Assembly: GCA_009192285.1 (NCBI GenBank)
Contig: CM018606.1
Coordinates: 734,081-798,080, forward strand
Source: Morchella semilibera
Lineage: Eukaryota > Ascomycota > Pezizomycetes > Pezizales > Morchellaceae
DNA length: 64,000 nt
Reading direction: 5' to 3'
A program made the translations under genes and the position numbers. Under the pieces are notes generated by a model that was not told the DNA's origin, did not search any database, and worked only from the letters and a program-made list of their open reading frames with translations. Shown piece by piece: positions 22,640-33,730 of this stretch (position 1 is the first letter of the stretch; every line of letters begins with the position of its first letter).

Positions 22640-25047
22640 CTATCTAATCATCTCTCCGCCGTCCTTCTCGATACCCTCCAAGCCCTCAAGAATATCACTC
22701 CCACCCAGTACGCCCCTCCACCCGAGTACTCCTCTTCTTGTTTCGCTCCATACTTCGTGAAAACGCACCGTCTCATCACTAGCAGCAACGACGATACAAC
22801 CCTCACTTTTAGGCTTACTTCTTCCAGGCCATCTAGGGACATCAATGCTTCTGCCAAAAACCCCGAAATCCTCCCTTAAAATGTCACCATCATCATTTCC
22901 GCTATCAGTCCGCCTCATGTTTGATGCGTTGGCCGTAGCAGCAGTGCTGGTAAAGCCCGGGGGGGAGTCATTAGGGCCTCCTGGATATGCGACTGCATAC
23001 AGGGCTCTCATGTCTTCTTGCCAAGGTATTTGCACAACTTGCTTACACTCTGGCCAGCTAAACACTGCAATCCTTACAGGGTGGTCAGGGTTGGCATAGC
23101 CAAACGTTGCAGCAATTTCACGATGGTTTACAGACCATAACAAGGAGGTGACCTGGGCAGAAACGTTAACTGTTGCAAGTGCCGCGCCTGAAAAGGTGTG
23201 GAAGAAGTGAATACAGCGGTCGTTGGAGCCCCCGCCTATATAGATATTTAAGTATTAGAGTTATCATAATTGCGCAAAAGGGTAGCGAACAAAGGTTAAT
23301 ATACCAGTTGCAATCAAGCTCTTTTGCCAAGGGCAAAATGCAATCGCTTTTACAGCAGCCCCATGCAACCACTTATGCTTTTCTCCACCCTCGATTATGT
23401 TCTCCCCACCTCCGGGTGAATCTCGACGCCTACTAATCACCTCTGATGTATCGAACAGACAGGCCGCATTATCGTTTCCGCCTGTAGCGAATTGTTCACC
23501 ATCTCCACTCCAAGCTAATCCACAGATTTGCTGGGAGTGCACTATAATTCTCTTCATTAGAGTGATTGATGCATCAGAAACCCTTTGGCCTAGAGGCTCC
23601 CGCTTGCCATTCCACTGAATTGAGTAGTAATACACGTTCCCAAACTCGTCGCCGACAAGAAGTTCCTCCGTCTCTATGATTGTAGACGAGGTACGAGAGC
23701 GATCTCCAGAAGCATATGGTTGAAAAAGTGCTAACGGACGATGGGAAACCACTGGCTTCCACGCCAAACAGGCAACGCCAGCGCTGTGAGGACGCTCAAT
23801 CCTGGGTGTAAGTTCAATTGGATTCCATAAACTAAGCGAGCCATCAATTCTGCCAATGGCTAGAATATTGTTTCCACCTTGCAAACAAGAGAACGCAAGA
23901 GAGGTTACATGGGATGTAGACCACGGTTCAAAGGGACGAGCACCTCCTGCTTCAGTCCAACTATAAACATCACTATGAAGTCCTACAGCCAATGAATGTG
24001 TATGCGGCGAGTAAGCAATAAGAGAACAATAGTAATCGTCACGCAGGCCTGGGGCATCTAAAACTCGGAATGGAGTGGTTGGTACGGTTCTTTTTTGAGT
24101 CTTGCGGCATGGAGAGCTTTGCGGGGTAGAATCGACTATGGCACAATTTTAGAGGGGTTTTCAATTAAACAATAGGGATAGTGCTTACGGCTTCCAATCT
24201 CCAGAACGTCATCCCAGAGGGAATCGCTTAAATTTTCACTCCGTGGGCTTCCCATAACCCCGCCTTTCCTAACCACTCCATCCTTTCTAGGTTCATTTTC
24301 TCGAGTAAAGCTAAGAACCCGGGCACTTCTATCCACACCAAGCGCAGCAGACAACCTCCTCTCATGCTTCTCCATTTCAGCTTCAGGGGTGGCCTTATCA
24401 CCGAAAACATTGATGTGTACTTCTCTTCCCCTAGGAATAGGCTCCTCTCTTCTTGGTGCAGCACCAATACCTATTCCGAATATACCCACAGCACCAGCAC
24501 TGATACGCCTATTAATACCAGCTCGGAAATTATTTGAAGTTCCGGGACTAATTCTCACTGTCGCAGATGAATTCCTTGTATCGGGGGAAGAACTGCGGCC
24601 TCTCACTGTAGTACTAATACTCCTTCGAAGTAATCTTTCCTCGCTTGATAGTAAATGCGTTGGGCAATTCATACGGAAGCTTTGAATGTTTGCTCGACTA
24701 GGAATAAACCTATCTGGAGACCTCCCAGAATGTTTAGAGGTTGAGCTAGACCTTGACCTAGTACGTCCAGCTCCAGGAGTCATGAAAGGGGAAGCTAAAT
24801 AGGGTGAGGTATACGAAAACCTCATCTGCGAAAGAACATCAGAGGGAGAGGGAGAAGTTATATTTGCTTCAAATTCATCTGATGCAGGGAGAGGGATATG
24901 TGTGTGGATAGAAGAACTGGTCCTTCTCCTTTCTGTAGGGTGATTTAAAGCTGCACCTGGATGGATTGTTCGAGCAGACCTTGATGGCGGAGGGGTGAGT
25001 GTAAGCGGTACATTAGTAGTTACTGGCGTTGATGGAGCGGAAGGCAT
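22640..25047 (-). CDS. AMA1: Cdc20/Fizzy-family APC/C activator, Ama1-like (761 aa)
   Basis: Exons in translation order are 25047-24189, 24135-23305 and 23235-22640, joined by 53- and 69-nt introns (GTAAGC and GTATAT donors, TAG acceptors). The N-terminal half is Ser/Pro/Arg-rich and disordered and carries a C-box DRFIPSR (residues 112-118), the APC/C-binding motif. A Cdc20-type lead-in follows (TPFRVLDAPGLRDDYYC), then WD40 repeats (for example GDEFGNVYYYSIQW and GGGSNDRCIHFFHTFSG). The protein ends in Ile-Arg (GGEMIR), matching the IR tail that docks on APC3. These features place it in the family that recruits substrates to the anaphase-promoting complex. The long N-terminus and C-box context look closest to the meiosis-specific Ama1/Mfr1 branch rather than Cdc20 or Cdh1, which is less certain. 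It acts in the nucleus, likely at sporulation. Confidence 0.85.
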
Positions 25048-26418
25048 CTTAGAAGATTGTTGTAATCCCTTATCTTTATCGTGATAGTTCCCACCCTAAG
25101 AGCTGCAGCTCCTGATGACTATGATGAAGAGTTTAGCCAAGAGAGAGTTAAAGGAATAGTACGAATGTATTTTCTGTTTCACAAATCAAAGATCTACTCT
25201 ACGTAGATTGATAGACAAGAAGTCTTAATCGCCTGCAAATAGCTCCGTGACACGAGAAGTCACATGTCTGGGCGTTGTCTGTGGCTTGTAGACACATCAA
25301 TACAAGTGCTAGATGTCAACGCGAGACTACATAAGTTGACAGCAGCTGCGATTCTGCGTTCATAGACATTGTAGTGATAATTCTTTTTTTAAAGAAAACA
25401 TTGACCAAAAATGCATGTGTTCCCTTAATAAACTGATTGTTAGTTTCAACCAAGCTGTTTCAACTTGTGGCAATCTGGCTCTTTCAGCTTTTCGGTTGAA
25501 TTTATCAAAAGTATGTAGAGCCAAATCGCATAATGATGTTGCCCAATAGGAGTGATGGGCACATGAACATTTAATTGTGTTGAAAGCTTGGTGATTTATC
25601 TGGAGCCTATTATGATCTGATAAATCGTGCCTTACTCGTGGTGAGGTCTACGGGGGTCTGCGGGGTCGGTGTGTGTATGTATGTACGTTGTCTAAGGTGA
25701 AGGACAGAGTTCTACACTAGGTTGAAAAAACTGGGCCGGCCAACTGGGCTGGGTCATTAATATAATATTTACAAATCCTCTTTGATCAAGTGGAAATCCC
25801 CTCCGTCTCGTCTGATCGGGGCGAATATGCAGGAACTTGTAGGAGTAAGCCTTGCTACGCAACCTTGAGGTCAAGCTAAGCCCCGCTGGTGTTACCATAA
25901 CACCTGCACGACCAAAAACTGCCGCCACGAAAAAGCTCTAATAACAAGCCTGGGTGTGCCAGGTTGTATCGACATAATCTATAAATGAGTGTAAAACCGC
26001 CCACGCAGCCAAATCTTTATTCCAAAGAACCACATACATGTAACCGATAAACTCCAAATTTTCTTAAAGCTTAGATAACATTAGTAAGAGTCTAGAACAA
26101 ATTTTTGGATGAAAACTTTATAGATAGATCTGGTATTGATAATATATCTAGCTCAAGTGTCACCTCACTTACCCGACGGGTACGTGCCTACAAGTACTCT
26201 ATGCATGTATCTAGAAACACATATGTATGTACTACAGTGTCAAGGGCTTCACACCGTAGTACTCTATGGGCAAGGCTGAAACTAAGCCTCGAAACCCCTC
26301 CGTACCCTAGACCCTCTAAGCTCAAGTAATTACACAAGACCCTGGTGACTTATAAAGACGTAGGGAACTACATGTATGTGGGGTGGCTAAGTAGCGCCCC
26401 AACACCTAGATATCCCAA
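25048..26418. other. Divergent spacer between Ama1-like and ankyrin genes
   Basis: This is the promoter region for both flanking genes. Two TACATGTA octamers occur (26035, 26369), the second only 50 bases before the ankyrin start. A short open frame at 26105-26329 lacks any recognisable feature. No gene is supported. Confidence 0.4.
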
Positions 26419-29400
26419 ATGTCTCTTGCCTATTTTCCACATACGTGGTCGATACTTTCTCTTGTTCTCATTTACGTTTCCCCGGTCACAGCCAGTGATT
26501 CCGGCGATGATTTCTCGAATAATCTCTTTAGTGACTTGGCGCCGCTGCTCACGCTCTTTGGAGAGCAAGTTGCGAAGCAATTTCTTGGGCAGTCGATGGG
26601 ATGGGCGGATAACTTGATATTTTCTATGGCACCACTAGGTATGCGTATTTATTTGACAACATGGGGTCTACATTAACGAGGCACTAACAACAGTTCAGGA
26701 ATTATTACAGCAGTTGTAGCAGCTATTCGAGTCGGTGGACCAAGTTCGTAACACCACTAGTGTTTCTCATTATTGCCATAAACGAGTACTAAACTTTGAC
26801 AGCTTGGTTACGGGCGATTATTGGTCGGGCGAAGGAAAGTCAGGGAGTGGCTGAGCTAGAACTCATGTCATCAACCTCCGCCAGTGTCTGTGAATTATGG
26901 AATGGTCAAACAGTTGTCAGAGTTCTTGGATCTCCAGAGATAATCGAGCTAGTGTTTCTTGAGAAGGATCCTAAATCCCAGGATCAAATCACATCCGACA
27001 CACCCTCGGTAGATGTCTATTCGTTCGAAGAGAGCAAATCATACCCATCAGAGTCCAGCCCTTTATACCGTCAAAAGCGGAAACACCGTCACATCGCCAC
27101 TGATCCTGAATATAACTATGAGTACGAACTCTTGACCATGTCGCAACCGGATATGGACGAGTCTACGGATGTCGAAGACCGAATCCCGAACCCATGTGCT
27201 CCAAATATTTCACTTAATGCTAGGGGAGAGACTGCTAGCCAGAGCGAATTATGGTCAGTGGCAATATTAGGCACTGTTATTCAGTTAATTGTCATCGGAT
27301 ATTGGGGTTTAATCACGCAATATGAACCTTGGCTCGCGACAGGAAAATTCCAAAAGGGAGGGAGAAATGCCGCGAAATATGCTTTCCCTATGACTACTGT
27401 TGGTACAATTGGAGTTATTATTGGGATGCTGATATGTTCTCATGTTGTCGATGCTTCTACGGTGGAGGAGAAGTGGAAGGCAAAGGAAAACGAAGAAGGA
27501 AAGGTTAGGTTCGCCTGGCTGCAGAAGGGACAGATAGTGAATGATGAGCATTTTGACTCATATGCGATTTTTTGTTTGAACAACAAGCAAACTATTATGA
27601 CATCACGAGTAAAGAAGGATCTGAAGAAATTTCAGTCGTTGGTCGTGCTTGGTACAATAGTTAGCATCACGGGCTTTGTTGCTCAGTTTATAGGCCTTAG
27701 GGGTAAATTTTCGAAAGCAGGATCTAACTTTTGGTGTCGAAAATCTGACGGAGAGTGGGTTTAGGTATGCATTGGTCGGCCACCATTTCACAGTTATGTG
27801 CGACTGCATTGATGTCTATGCTAAGAGCAATCATCCGCCGACACCTCACCCGGAACCCGGCAGCCAAGAAAATCACCAAAAAGTAATTATTTTCTCTCTC
27901 GAATAATCAAATGGTATATATACTCACAGCTTACAGCTTTGAGCTTGACTGCATGGCTCGGGAGATTGTTAACTGTGAACGATTCTCAATTCCAACTGGG
28001 CTTCTTGAAGGCTTGAACTTTGCACCATTTGACCCTCTGCTTCCAATACCGGATGGCCCCGGAAAAAAGTTGATTGAAACACGCGAAAGATTAAAGGATA
28101 TATCTGGTTGGACTTCAAACTTCCACAAAGAAATGTCGACTCTTTGTGATGCTATCGAACGTACTATGGAATACATATCAGATCCTAGCAACCAGATGAC
28201 ACAGGTTGAGAAATTTAAATCTGTTCCAGAATTGTCAAACGGGGGTCCCTCGTTAATTCAACGTGAACTGGATTTAGCAGAATTCAAATGGCCTTTGATA
28301 GTGGGTGTGAAGGGATCTGGGCAAGATTTAGAAACATTTGAAAAAATCGAGTTTCACCTGAAACGGCGCAAGCCCAGAGAGGCGGGGGAGCTATGGGGGA
28401 AGTGGAAGGTCGATCGTTCTGAGATAGAAGCCGCATACTCCTTGTGCATGCTTGACTTTCATGAGCAAGAGATGCGGTCACTCTATCGAAGTAAAGATAG
28501 AAGTGGCCTTAGAGAACATGAAGACTTCGAGTCGCAAAACAGAGCATTGAGGATATTAGGATTTGGAGGCTCCGATATAAGTCTCCCCTATGCCCGATGT
28601 TTATATGACTGGTGGATCGCAAGAGAAACAAAATGTATCGAAATTAAAAACTCTACCGACGGGGCCAAAGAGAACGATATTCCTCACTTCCGAGTCGTGG
28701 GAAGCCTTCTAGCTCCTCTAGATAGCAGTGACAACATGCTTGCTGTCATTTCAAACACCCCTCTCGAAAAACTATGTGCTCAGCACATGTTTTCCGTTTT
28801 CCTTTCCTCAGCCTCAGAACTTATTTCATCAATGCCTGGAAAGATGGCAGTAAGGCGGTACAACAAGCGAACCATCGGGACCTTTGGGATTACACATAGC
28901 TCAGTGGATAAGATTGCTCAGATTCTCCAGGAAGTGGGCCTTGCAAGTTTAGAGGAGGCTTACATGTCCATTATCCCGCCTCTTGCCGAAAAACTCCCAT
29001 CCATCATAGAAGCTCAAAGCGATATCTTAAATATTGCTCTGCGAGGCGAAAGCTCGTCCAGTGGGAAACTAAAAAAAGACATGTTTTTCTGGCTTTCTTA
29101 TACATGTCACATCACAGCTAGATCCCATACCAGAACTCGAAAAGACCTTACCAGTTACATGCAAGCTGCCAATGCCTACTTCAAAGCTGCCGAAGCCTGT
29201 CTAGATATTCTTGGAGAGAATGACCCCCGGACCCGTGCTGCTCTGGAGGAATTATTGCAATCAATAAAGATTGTTGTTTTCAAAGCAGAAGCCCGTCAAT
29301 TCTCGCTTCCCGAAAATGACCTCCCGGAGCTAAGGGCCTGGTATTTTAACATCCATCAATGGGTGAAGAAATCATTTCTCTGGATGCCGGACATTACAGG

Positions 29401-31863
29401 TCCGTTCGATATCGCACTTGCGAAGATTGTCGAGGTACATCGAGATGTACTTGGATATTGGGCTGTAAATAGTGACAATGATTTGCACAAACAATACTTG
29501 CAGCTCGGATGGTCAGCTGAACCCGAGTTCAGGCAACCCGAATCTATGGTATTAAGGCAGTGGTATATGGAACAAGAAAGTCTCAAACTCACCTGGGAAA
29601 ACCTAGAGGCAAATGTTCTGGCAAATTATGATCGTAAACAATGGTCCGAGGTGTTGTCCAATGCTTTAAGGAAAGACCTACACGCCGTTGCGGAACTTTT
29701 ATTGGAGAGTACCCCTGATGCAATCACTTTGGACGTTTCAATGGATTATAACAGCACGGAATTACTCTCCTATTCAGGTCCTAGCACCACCTTGTACGGA
29801 GATAGATGTCTTCTGAGTGAATTCGCAATGCGTTCTGCCTCACATACATTTAATATCGACTCCATAGACGAAAGGGGGCAGACAGCGCTATGCCGCGCTA
29901 CATCTTTCAATCATTATCATACTGTCGAGTCCCTTTTAGAAACCCACGGCGCGGACATCAACAAAAAAGATGCGGGTGGAAGATCACCAATATTCACGGC
30001 GGCAGTTTTAGGCCATCATAACATATTTCGCCTACTCTATGACCGAGGAGCCAATATAAATGAGCATTATGAGAATGGCAATACCTGCCTACATGCCATT
30101 GCTAGTAACGATTTTTTGGATCTACTGGATATCGTTCTTTATCCAGGACAGGATACACGACGAATCGAAATTGATTCCACCAACGACCTCCGCGAAACGC
30201 CACTCCATCTTGCAGCAAGGGAGGGATACTTAATGATGGTTAACTGCCTTCTGGACATGGGAGCGTCTGTGGACAAAGAAAATAGCCTCGGTCAGACACC
30301 ACTGGCGTATGCTGCTGTTTCTGGGCATGTAAATGTCATACATGCCCTGAAAGTCCGAGGTGCAAAGCTCGATACTATTGATAAAATGGGTGAAAGCATA
30401 ATTCAGATTGCGACATCCCATGGGCGTACGTACACTGTAGCAGTGCTACTCGACCAAGGGGCCCTACCTCAATGGAGATGTGTTCAGTTAGCAGCCAATT
30501 CAGGGAATGATGGAATCGTCGAACTAGTGTTGAGTTATTTACTTTTACCTAGGCCTCTCATGATCATGGAACTTTCCCAGCAGAGATTTTCTAAGCTATT
30601 CAAGGTGAAGGAATGTTCAGAATTTCTTCAACAACCAACACGCAACTCGCTCCTACGTACTGCTATCAGAAGAGAATCAAGGATAGATCGGGTCAAATTC
30701 TTCCTCGACTTAGGCGCAAATCCATTTCACAGAGACGGAGAAAACAATTCAGCGCTTAGCTTAGCAGTTGAAAAGAGGAACCGTGATTTGATTTTTCTTC
30801 TACTCGCTAATAAGCCCCCTATTATCGATGCGGAGGATATGAAAGTGCCCGTACGCATTACGGTCGAGCAAGGAGATGAGCAGACACTGGAGATATTGCT
30901 TCATTCTGGCCCAGTGGAGGATAATGATCTTATTGCTTTCAGTACACGATTAGGAAATGTCCCCATCACCCACAAACTTTTTGCTATCGGACTACGTCTT
31001 GATAGTCGAAGTATCATGGAATTATTACACTTTTGTGCAGTTGAAGGCCCATTGAGACTTTCCAGCTACTAGATAGTATGGTACCTACATTATCAGAAAT
31101 AGCAAGGAAAGAATCCATATTGCATCTAGCAGCTGAAAAGGGGAGAGACAATATTATCTCTGCTCTACTATCAATTGGAGTGGATGTCAATTCTCGATCT
31201 CATAGATGGACAGCTCTCCAAGTTGCCGCTAATGCCGGCCATCTTAGTACCGTTAAATTATTAATCACTTTTGGAGCATGGATACACCTCAAAAACCAAT
31301 ACCAGTGGTCTGCTCTTTCTCTAGCACGAGCTCGACAGTTCAACGATATCGCAATTTACCTTTCATCTTTGCAACAAACAGATCTAAACTACGAGAGTCC
31401 TGGAAGTCCCGGAGCTGATGAGGATGATGACTATGACCCGTGGAATAATATTTTTGAGCTGGATACCGGGCCGCAACGAGTCAATGATCAGCAGGCACAA
31501 CTATCGTTCCAACTCGCTGATGCTGTAGATGCTTATCCAAGACAACAATTTGAGCTACCAACTCTTGCAGACACCAGTAGCCCTTCTGATCAGTTTATTC
31601 TTGCGAATCCACTAGAGATAACAAGGATTTCTCCTCAGACCCCCACCACAGTATGTTTCCTTATCCCAGCCCAAGCTTTATGCTAATACGAATTCTAGAA
31701 CCATAACCTAGTAAATTTAGGCACTCATCTCAACCCCTCGAGCTCTCGGTCAAATAGCGTCCGCACCCTTCCCCAAACGAACTCCATTGTAGGACTTCCT
31801 CTATCTTATCTTATCTCTGACATTATTGCTTATAACCCAATAACTAGAACGATGATCCCGTGA
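26419..31863 (+). CDS. Membrane-anchored ankyrin-repeat protein with one frame break (about 1720 aa if continuous)
   Basis: Exons are 26419-26638, 26699-26743, 26803-27702, 27765-27882, 27937-31650 and 31699-31863. The N-terminal 430 residues form a module I recognise from large ankyrin proteins across Pezizomycotina: a signal/anchor (WSILSLVLIYVSPVTA), GEQVAKQFLGQSMGWADNLI, GGPTWLRAIIGRAKES, ELWNGQTVVRVLGSPEI, then several membrane helices (about 265-285, 310-330, 375-395) ending in MHWSATISQL and IIRRHLTRNP. A helical region of unknown fold follows (430-1060), then ankyrin repeats (about 1070-1570). The frame breaks near 31058-31062: the repeat CAVEGPLRL runs into LSSY-stop, while the next frame continues as FQLLDSMVPTLSEIARKES. 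One T missing from CTTTCC would explain it. The role is unknown; a membrane signalling or incompatibility-type function is speculation. Confidence 0.8.
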
Positions 31864-31941
31864 ACCCAAACAGCTAACTAGCCCCATCAAATATTTCCAT
31901 GTAGTCAAATACAGAGTAGAATGTAAGCGGAAAGACTAGAA

Positions 31942-31955
31942 CCCCCCCCCCCCCC
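31942..31955 (+). repeat. C14 homopolymer
   Basis: Uninterrupted run of 14 C, followed by T and four more C. Confidence 0.85.
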
Positions 31956-32455
31956 TCCCCAGGACAAAGCTGTTGATCTCTAACTGGCTAATATTATGAC
32001 AGATTTCTTTTTAATATTTAGTCGTTTATGTTTTTTAGGACGTTTATTATACACATCGTGCACAAACCAAAGATAATGATCCACTTTAGTCTAAATCAGC
32101 GGAGTAAATTAGTATTGACTTGTAAGTAACGGAATATGAAAACTCATAAACGCTCAAGAATAGGGGAGTCCTTAATATTTTACTTTTATGTCCGGCCCAA
32201 AACTTTGTGAATCAATTAAAAGAATTCGACAATATAGCATGTACTAAATTACTCCACTTTACTAGATCTTTCATCATTGATCATGTACCAGATCCCCACC
32301 TCTATAGTTCTTTGTGACGTGGATATCCAAAATGTCAAGACTTCTCAAAAACGGGACGAAATCACTACAAGATTTACTATGCAGTTACCGTATCCTCCTT
32401 AAATTAATAAGCGACTTATATCAATTTTGCAATACTAGTTTATTAGTTAGAAAGC

Positions 32456-32485
32456 TCCGAGTGAGATCATATGATCTCACTCGGA
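32456..32485. repeat. Perfect 30-bp palindrome
   Basis: Fifteen bases starting TCCGAGTGAGATCAT are followed directly by their exact reverse complement ending ATCTCACTCGGA, with no loop. Chance occurrence of a perfect 15-bp arm is very low. The flanks show no further pairing, so it is an isolated short foldback. Confidence 0.92.
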
Positions 32486-33730
32486 AAGTGCCACGACAGC
32501 TGTTGGTTTTGGGCAGTAATGTTTGGTAAGACCTAGCTACAGTCCTGTAAGTTAAGTCTACTTCACCCACCTCAAAAGTCAAATGTCAAAAGCGTACACC
32601 AACTGGTTGGTTGATTAGTTAGTACCACAGATTGGTTTCAATACTCTCCCCTATATACTCCGAGCCCTTCAGTGCAGATGGTATCGGGTTGTTTACTAGC
32701 GGTGATCAAACATATTACCATTCCAGGGGTGGAATCGACTAGTGGGTATTTCAGTGGCTACATATCCCTGCGTATTCTACAGTCCGGCCTCAACCTCAAA
32801 TTAGACCATGTAGTGGACCCGCCAACCAGCGACACAAGAGTTGACTATAAAACAGCTTTCGTCACTCGTATCATTGTGACAGATACTAACAAATCCACCA
32901 GAGTGGAATCCCATACAATGAAAACTACATATTCCAGCCTGATTCAAAATTCGACCGCGCGATTCAAAATCGGGCTGCTATTATTCCCGCAAAACCATCA
33001 TTGACCCTCTCAGAATGCCAAGAACGAAGCTTGATTAGCCAATTGCAAGCTTGATTTTTTATAAAAGGTGTGATTTTTTCACAGGAGAGAGTAGGAGAAT
33101 AAAATAGATACACCAGGACATATAAAACAAGGAGAGTAACAGAAGAAAAGAATTGCAGCCAGCAGCGGTGGGGGCAATAATGGTGAGAGAGGGTACAACA
33201 AGAATGAATAATGAAGAGAAGAAACTAGAAAAAGCATATAGAAAGACCCCCCTAGGTATAAAAGAAAAACCCGAACCAGAATTTCCGCTGAGCAGTCGAA
33301 GTGAAATGAACAAAAGAAGATATAAGATACATCCGGCCAGCGCTGAATAAAAGCGAAGGCTAATTTCCCTCCCTTAACAAAGGAGAGAGACAAATGAGAT
33401 GAAGATGGAGTGATTGGGAATCGATAGGAAGGGAAAAATAGAGGATAAAACAGGTTAGCCTAGTCAGCATAGTATATAGTTGGTCCCATAACATAAGAAA
33501 ACAAAAACAAACGCAAAAGACGCAAAGAAACAGCCCCCAAACAAAAAAGACAATGATATATATATAAAAACGGAAAAAAGACACCCCAATCAAGAACACC
33601 CGAACCATAAACAAAAATAAAACCCCATTTGATCCCCGCCTACCCTTCCTTTCATTCCTTCTATCCATAAGCCTGTCTATCAAGAAACGAGAGAGAGCAT
33701 GATTGAAATGAATAAATCAACTACCTAGGA

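Larger units (their letters stand above)
31864..33730. other. Spacer between convergent ankyrin and DOCK genes
   Basis: AT-rich with a C14 run (31942-31955) and a perfect 30-bp palindrome (32456-32485). The segment 33060-33720 is purine-rich on the plus strand and is probably the DOCK 3' UTR. Several open frames exist only because of low complexity. No gene is supported. Confidence 0.4.

Noticed and set aside
33059-33683. Open frames rich in Phe/Leu/Ser on the minus strand
   Set aside because: They arise from purine-rich low-complexity DNA downstream of the DOCK stop codon and show no domain or splice support.
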